Origin: Calliopsis andreniformis
Lineage: Eukaryota; Arthropoda; Insecta; Hymenoptera; Andrenidae
Length of the DNA stretch: 64,000 nt
Assembly: GCF_051401765.1 (NCBI RefSeq)
Contig: NW_027480429.1
Location: forward strand, 11,846,157 to 11,910,156
Reading direction: 5' to 3'
Both the position numbers and the translations under genes were made by a program. Below are positions 60,376-64,000 of this stretch, piece after piece. The stretch's first letter is position 1, and each line of letters starts with the position of its first letter. The notes under the pieces are model-generated. The model saw only the letters and a list, made by a program, of their open reading frames with translations, did not search any database and had not been told where the DNA came from.

Positions 60376-62205
60376 CGTTGCTCCACCAGATCGAATTGTT
60401 AGTGCCTTAGAAGTCAACGCCAGAAGCATAAAATACAATATAAGTACAACAGTTTTTCCATCGTATAAAACGAATAATTGCAACCAGTATGAAACTTATG
60501 GACATTTCTACTTTCCGAGCAACCTAGGCTTCACCCTAGGGCGTTGCTCCAACAGATTGAATAGTTAGGGCCTTAGAAGTCAACGCCCGAACCATAAAAT
60601 GCAAAAAAAATACAACAGTGTTTCCATCATATATCAGGAATAATTGCAACCAGTTTGAAAGTGATGGCCAATTCTACGTTCCGGGCAACCTAGGTTTCAC
60701 TCCAGGGCGTTGCTCCACCAGACCGAATAGTTACGGCCTAAGAAGTCAACGCCAGAAGCATAAAATACGATATAAATACAACAGCTTTTCCATCGTATAA
60801 AACGAATAATTGCAACCAGTATGAAACTTATGGTCATCTCTACTTTCGAGCAAGCTAGGCTTCACCCTAGGGCGTTGGTCCAACAGATTGAATAGTTAGG
60901 GCCTTAGAAGTCAACGCACGAAGCATAAAATGCAATAAAAATACAACAGTGTATCCATCATATAACAGGAATAATTGCAACCAGTTTGAAAGTGATGGCC
61001 AATTCTACGTTCCGGGCAACCTAGGCCTCACTCTAGGGCGTTGCTCCACCAGATCGAATAGCTAGTGCCTTAGAAGTCAGCGCAGAAGCATAAAATACAA
61101 TATAAATACAACAGTTTTTCCATCGTATAAAACGAATAATTGCAACCAGTATGAAACTTATGGTCATTTCTACTTTCCGAGCTACATAGGCTTCACCCTA
61201 GGGCGTTGCTCCAACAGATTGAATAGTTAGGGCCTTAGAAGTCAACGCCCGAACCATAAAATGCAAAAAAAATACAACAGTGTTTCCATCATATAACAGG
61301 AATAATTGCAACCAGTTTGAAAGTGATGGCCAACTCTACGTTCCGGGCAACCTAGGTTTCACTCCAGGGCGTTGCTCCACCAGATCGAATAGTTAGTGCC
61401 TTAGAAGTCAACGCCAGAAGCATAAAATGCAATATACATACAACAGTTTTTCCATAGTATAAAACAAGTAATAGCAACCAGTTTGAAACTTATGGTCATT
61501 TCTACTTTCCGAGCAACCTAGGCTTCACCCTAGGGCGTTGCTCCAACGGATTGAATAGTTAGGGCCTTAGAAGTCAACGCCCGAACCATAAAATGCAAAA
61601 AAAATACAACAGTGTTTCCTTCATATAACAGGAATAATTGCAACCAGTTTGACAGTGATGGCCAATTCTACGTTCCGGGCAACCTAGGTTTCACTCCAGG
61701 GCGTTGCTCCACCAGATCGAATAGTTAGTGCCTTAGAAGTCAACGCCAGAAGCATAAAATGCGATATAAATACAACAGCTTTTCCATCGTATAAAACGAA
61801 TAATTGCAACCAGTATGAAACTTATGGTCATTTCTACTTTACGAGCAAGCTAGGCTTCACCCTAGGGCGTTGCTCCAACAGATTGAATAGTTAGGGCCTT
61901 AGATGTCAACGCCCGAAGCATAAAATGCAGTTAAAATACAACAGTGTTTCCATCATATAACAGGAATAATTGCAACCAGTTTGAAAGTGATGGCCAATTC
62001 TACGTTCGCGGCAACCTAGGCTTCGCTCTAGGGCGTTGCTCCACCAGATCGAAAAGATAGTGCCTTAGAAGTCAACGCCAGAAGCATAAAATGCGATATA
62101 AATACAACAGTTTTTCCATCGTATAAAACGAATAATTGCATCCAGTATGAAACTTATGGTCATTTCTACTTTCCGAGCAACCTAGGCATCACCCTAGGGC
62201 GTTGC
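60376..62205. repeat. 2156-bp direct repeat, copy 2, one dimer shorter
   Basis: Matches copy 1 at offset 2156 bp up to about 61950. From the GTTCGCGGCAACC / CGAAAAGATAG monomers onward the offset is 1824 bp. The difference is 332 bp, one dimer. It ends where CAACAGATTG replaces CACCAGATCG at about 62205. Confidence 0.9.
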
Positions 62206-63250
62206 TCCAACAGATTGAATAGTTAGGGCCTTAAAAGTCAACGCCCGAACCATAAAATGCAAAAAAAATACAACAGTGTTTCCATCATATAACAGGAATA
62301 ATTGCAACCAGTTTGAAAGTGATGGCCAATTCTACGTTCCGGGCAACCTAATCTCCGCTCTAGGGCGTTGCTCCACCAGATCGAATAGTTAGTGCCTTAG
62401 AAGTCAACGCCAGAAGCATAAAATACAATATACATACAACAGTTTTTCCATCGTAAAAAACGAATAATTGCAACCAGTATGAAACTTATGGTCATTTCTG
62501 CTTTCCGGGCAACCTAGGCTTCACTCTAGGGCGTTGCTCCACCAGATCGAATAGTTAGTGCCTTAGAAGTCAACGCCAGAAGCATAAAATACAATATAAA
62601 TACAACAGCTTTTCCACCGTATAAAACGAATAATTGCAACCAGTATGAAACTTATGGTCATTTCTACTTTCCGAGCAAGCTAGGCTTCACCCTAGGGCGT
62701 TGCTCCAACAGATTGAATAGCTAGGGCCTTAGAAGTCAACGCCCGTACCATAAAACGCAAAAAAAATACAACAGTTTTGCCATCATATAACAGGATTAAT
62801 TACAACCAGTTTGAAAGTGATGGCCAATTCTACGTTCCGGGCAACCTAGGCATCACTCTATTGCGTTGCTCCACCAGATCGAATAGTTAGTTCCTTAGAA
62901 GTCAACGCCAGAAGCATAAAATACGATATAAATACAACAGTTTTTGCATCGTATAAAACGAATAATTGCAACCAGTTTGAAAGTGATGGTCATTTCTGCT
63001 TTCCGGGCAACCTAGGCTTCACTCTAGGGCGTTGCTCCACCAGATCGAATAGCTAGTGTCTTAGAAGTCAGCGCCAGAAGCATAAAATACGATATAAATA
63101 CAACAGTTTTTGCATCGTATAAAACGAATAATTGCAACCAGTTTGAAAGTGATGGTCATTTCTGCTTTCCGGGCAACCTAGGCTTCACTCTAGGGCGTTG
63201 CTCCACCAGATCGAATAGCTAGTGTCTTAGAAGTCAGCGCCAGAAGCATA
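62206..63250. repeat. End of domain III with a one-monomer-period pair
   Basis: The dimer alternation continues to about 62.85 kb. Then two adjacent near-identical monomers (about 62905-63070 and 63071-63236) share TTTTTGCATCGTATAAAACG, TTTCTGCTTTCCGG and AGCTAGTGTCTTAGAAGTCAG, exactly one monomer apart. The alternation of classes A and B stops here. Confidence 0.82.
62615..62631 (-). promoter_or_regulatory. CENP-B-box-like site, 8 of 9 essential positions
   Basis: Read on the minus strand this site is A-TTCG-TTTT-A-TA-CGGT-G. The mammalian CENP-B core is TTCG, four bases, A, two bases, CGGG. Every essential base matches except the last G. Most monomers have CGAT instead of CGGT (7 of 9). 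Binding by any CENP-B-like protein is inference, and a chance match is possible in A+T-rich DNA. Confidence 0.4.
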
Positions 63251-64000
63251 AAATACAATATAAATACAACAGTTTTTCCATCGTATGAAACGAATAATTG
63301 CAACCAGTGTGAAAGTAATGGCCATTTCTACGTTCCGAGCATCCTAGACTTAACCCTGAGGCATTGCTCCACCAGGTCGAATAGTTAGGGTGTAAGAAGT
63401 CAACGCCAGAAGCGTAAAACGCAATATAAATATAACTGTTTTTCCATCGTATAGCATGAATAATTGCAACCAGTGTGAAAGTAATTGTCATTTGTACGTT
63501 CTGGGCAACATAGGCTTCACTCTAGGGCGTTGCTCCACCAGATCGAATAGCTCGGGCCTTAGAAGTCAACGCCCGAAACATAAAATACAAAACAAATACA
63601 ACTGCTTTTCCATCGTATGAAACGAATAATTGAAACCAGTATGAAAGTAATGGTCATTTCTACGTTCCGAGCAACCTGGGCTTCACTCTAGGGCGTTGCT
63701 CCGCCAGTTCGAATAGTTAGGGCCTTAGAAGTCAACGCCGGAAGCATAAAACACAATATAAATGCAGAAGTTTTTCCACTGCATTGCAGGAATTATTGCA
63801 ACCATTGTGAAATTAATGTCCATTTCTACGTTCCGCGCAACCTAGACTTCACCCTAGGGCGTTGCTCCACCAGATCGACTAGTTAGGGCCTTAGAATTCA
63901 ACGCCCGAAGCTTAAAATGCAATATAAATACAGCAGATTTTCCATCGTATAACAGGAATAACTGCAACCTGTGTGAAGGTAATAGTCATTTCTACGTTCC
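63251..64000. repeat. Diverged terminal monomers
   Basis: The last four to five monomers carry many private changes: GCATCCTAGACTTAACCC, CTGAGGCATTGC, GTTAGGGTGTAAGAAG, ATAGCATGAATAATTGC, TTTGTACGTTCTGGGC, CACTGCATTGCAGGAATTATTGC and AACCATTGTGAAATTAATGTCC. None has a close copy elsewhere in the window. The pattern fits older, less homogenised monomers near an array edge or a domain boundary. The actual boundary lies beyond the window. Confidence 0.7.

Larger units (their letters stand above)
1..64000. repeat. Tandem satellite array, ~166-bp monomer, whole window
   Basis: The same phrase recurs about every 166 bases from the first line to the last. For example, ATTGCAACCA at 61 is followed by the equivalent site at 227. 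About 385 monomers fit in the window. All read in one direction; I found no inverted block, no out-of-phase junction and no unrelated insertion. Landmarks in order through a monomer are TTAGGGCCTTAGAAG, CATAAAATAC, TATAAATACAAC, TTTTCCATCGTATAAAACG, AATAATTGCAACCAG, GGTCATTTCTAC, GGCAACCTAGGCTTCAC, and CTAGGGCGTTGC. Small indels of 1-2 bases occur but do not accumulate. Known biology: arrays of this length class and purity are typical of eukaryotic centromeric or pericentromeric heterochromatin. That this is a centromere is inference, and the species is not recognised. Confidence 0.98.

Noticed and set aside
1..64000. CRISPR array (regular repeats with spacers)
   Set aside because: The full 166-bp unit is repetitive with no unique spacers, and the unit is far longer than a CRISPR repeat.
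1..64000. tRNA, 5S rRNA or SINE origin of the monomer
   Set aside because: I found no A-box/B-box pair, cloverleaf or poly-A tail arrangement. The A tract in class-B monomers is internal.
1..64000. Transposon ends or target-site duplications at block junctions
   Set aside because: All junctions I traced are in monomer phase and simply switch from one monomer variant to another, with no terminal inverted repeats or inserted DNA.

Overview
The whole 64 kb window is one uninterrupted tandem satellite DNA array. It consists of about 385 head-to-tail copies of a monomer close to 166 bp, all in the same orientation and phase. I see no convincing protein-coding gene, RNA gene, transposable element, telomere tract, CRISPR array or single-copy DNA. 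The monomer length (about one nucleosome core plus a short linker), the megasatellite-like purity and the multi-monomer higher-order repeats point to eukaryotic heterochromatin. A centromeric or pericentromeric array is most likely. I do not recognise the monomer family and cannot name the lineage. One representative monomer has about 42% G+C (70 of 166 bases, counted by hand).

Layout. Domain I (1 to about 42.5 kb) is a mosaic of several monomer subfamilies. Blocks of 4 to 32 monomers have been copied in register, at offsets of 664, 1660, 2986, 3153, 3815, 4482, 5309 and 14936 bp. The most elaborate piece is 29.5-42.0 kb, a nested set of duplications ending in two nearly identical 5309-bp (32-monomer) units. 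A transition zone (about 42.5-44.4 kb) holds more diverged monomers and short one-monomer-period runs. Domain III (about 44.4-62.8 kb) is dominated by an alternating two-monomer (332 bp) higher-order repeat. It contains a large direct duplication at 58220-62205 whose copies differ by one 332-bp dimer. The final stretch (about 63.25-64 kb) is clearly more diverged and may be a shoulder of the homogenised array. Two enclaves break the domain pattern: domain-III-type monomers at about 7.1-7.5 kb in domain I, and domain-I-type monomers at about 46.3-47.2 kb in domain III.

Within the monomer, two elements recur that could matter for centromere function. One is a dyad that can form a hairpin or cruciform (a GCAAC/GTTGC plus CTAGG/CCTAG stem). 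The other is a site on the minus strand matching 7 of the 9 essential CENP-B-box positions in most monomers, and 8 of 9 in at least three. The short open reading frames (60-94 codons) are by-products of the repeat: 166 is not a multiple of 3, so no frame can run through the array, and recurring ORFs recur because their DNA was duplicated.
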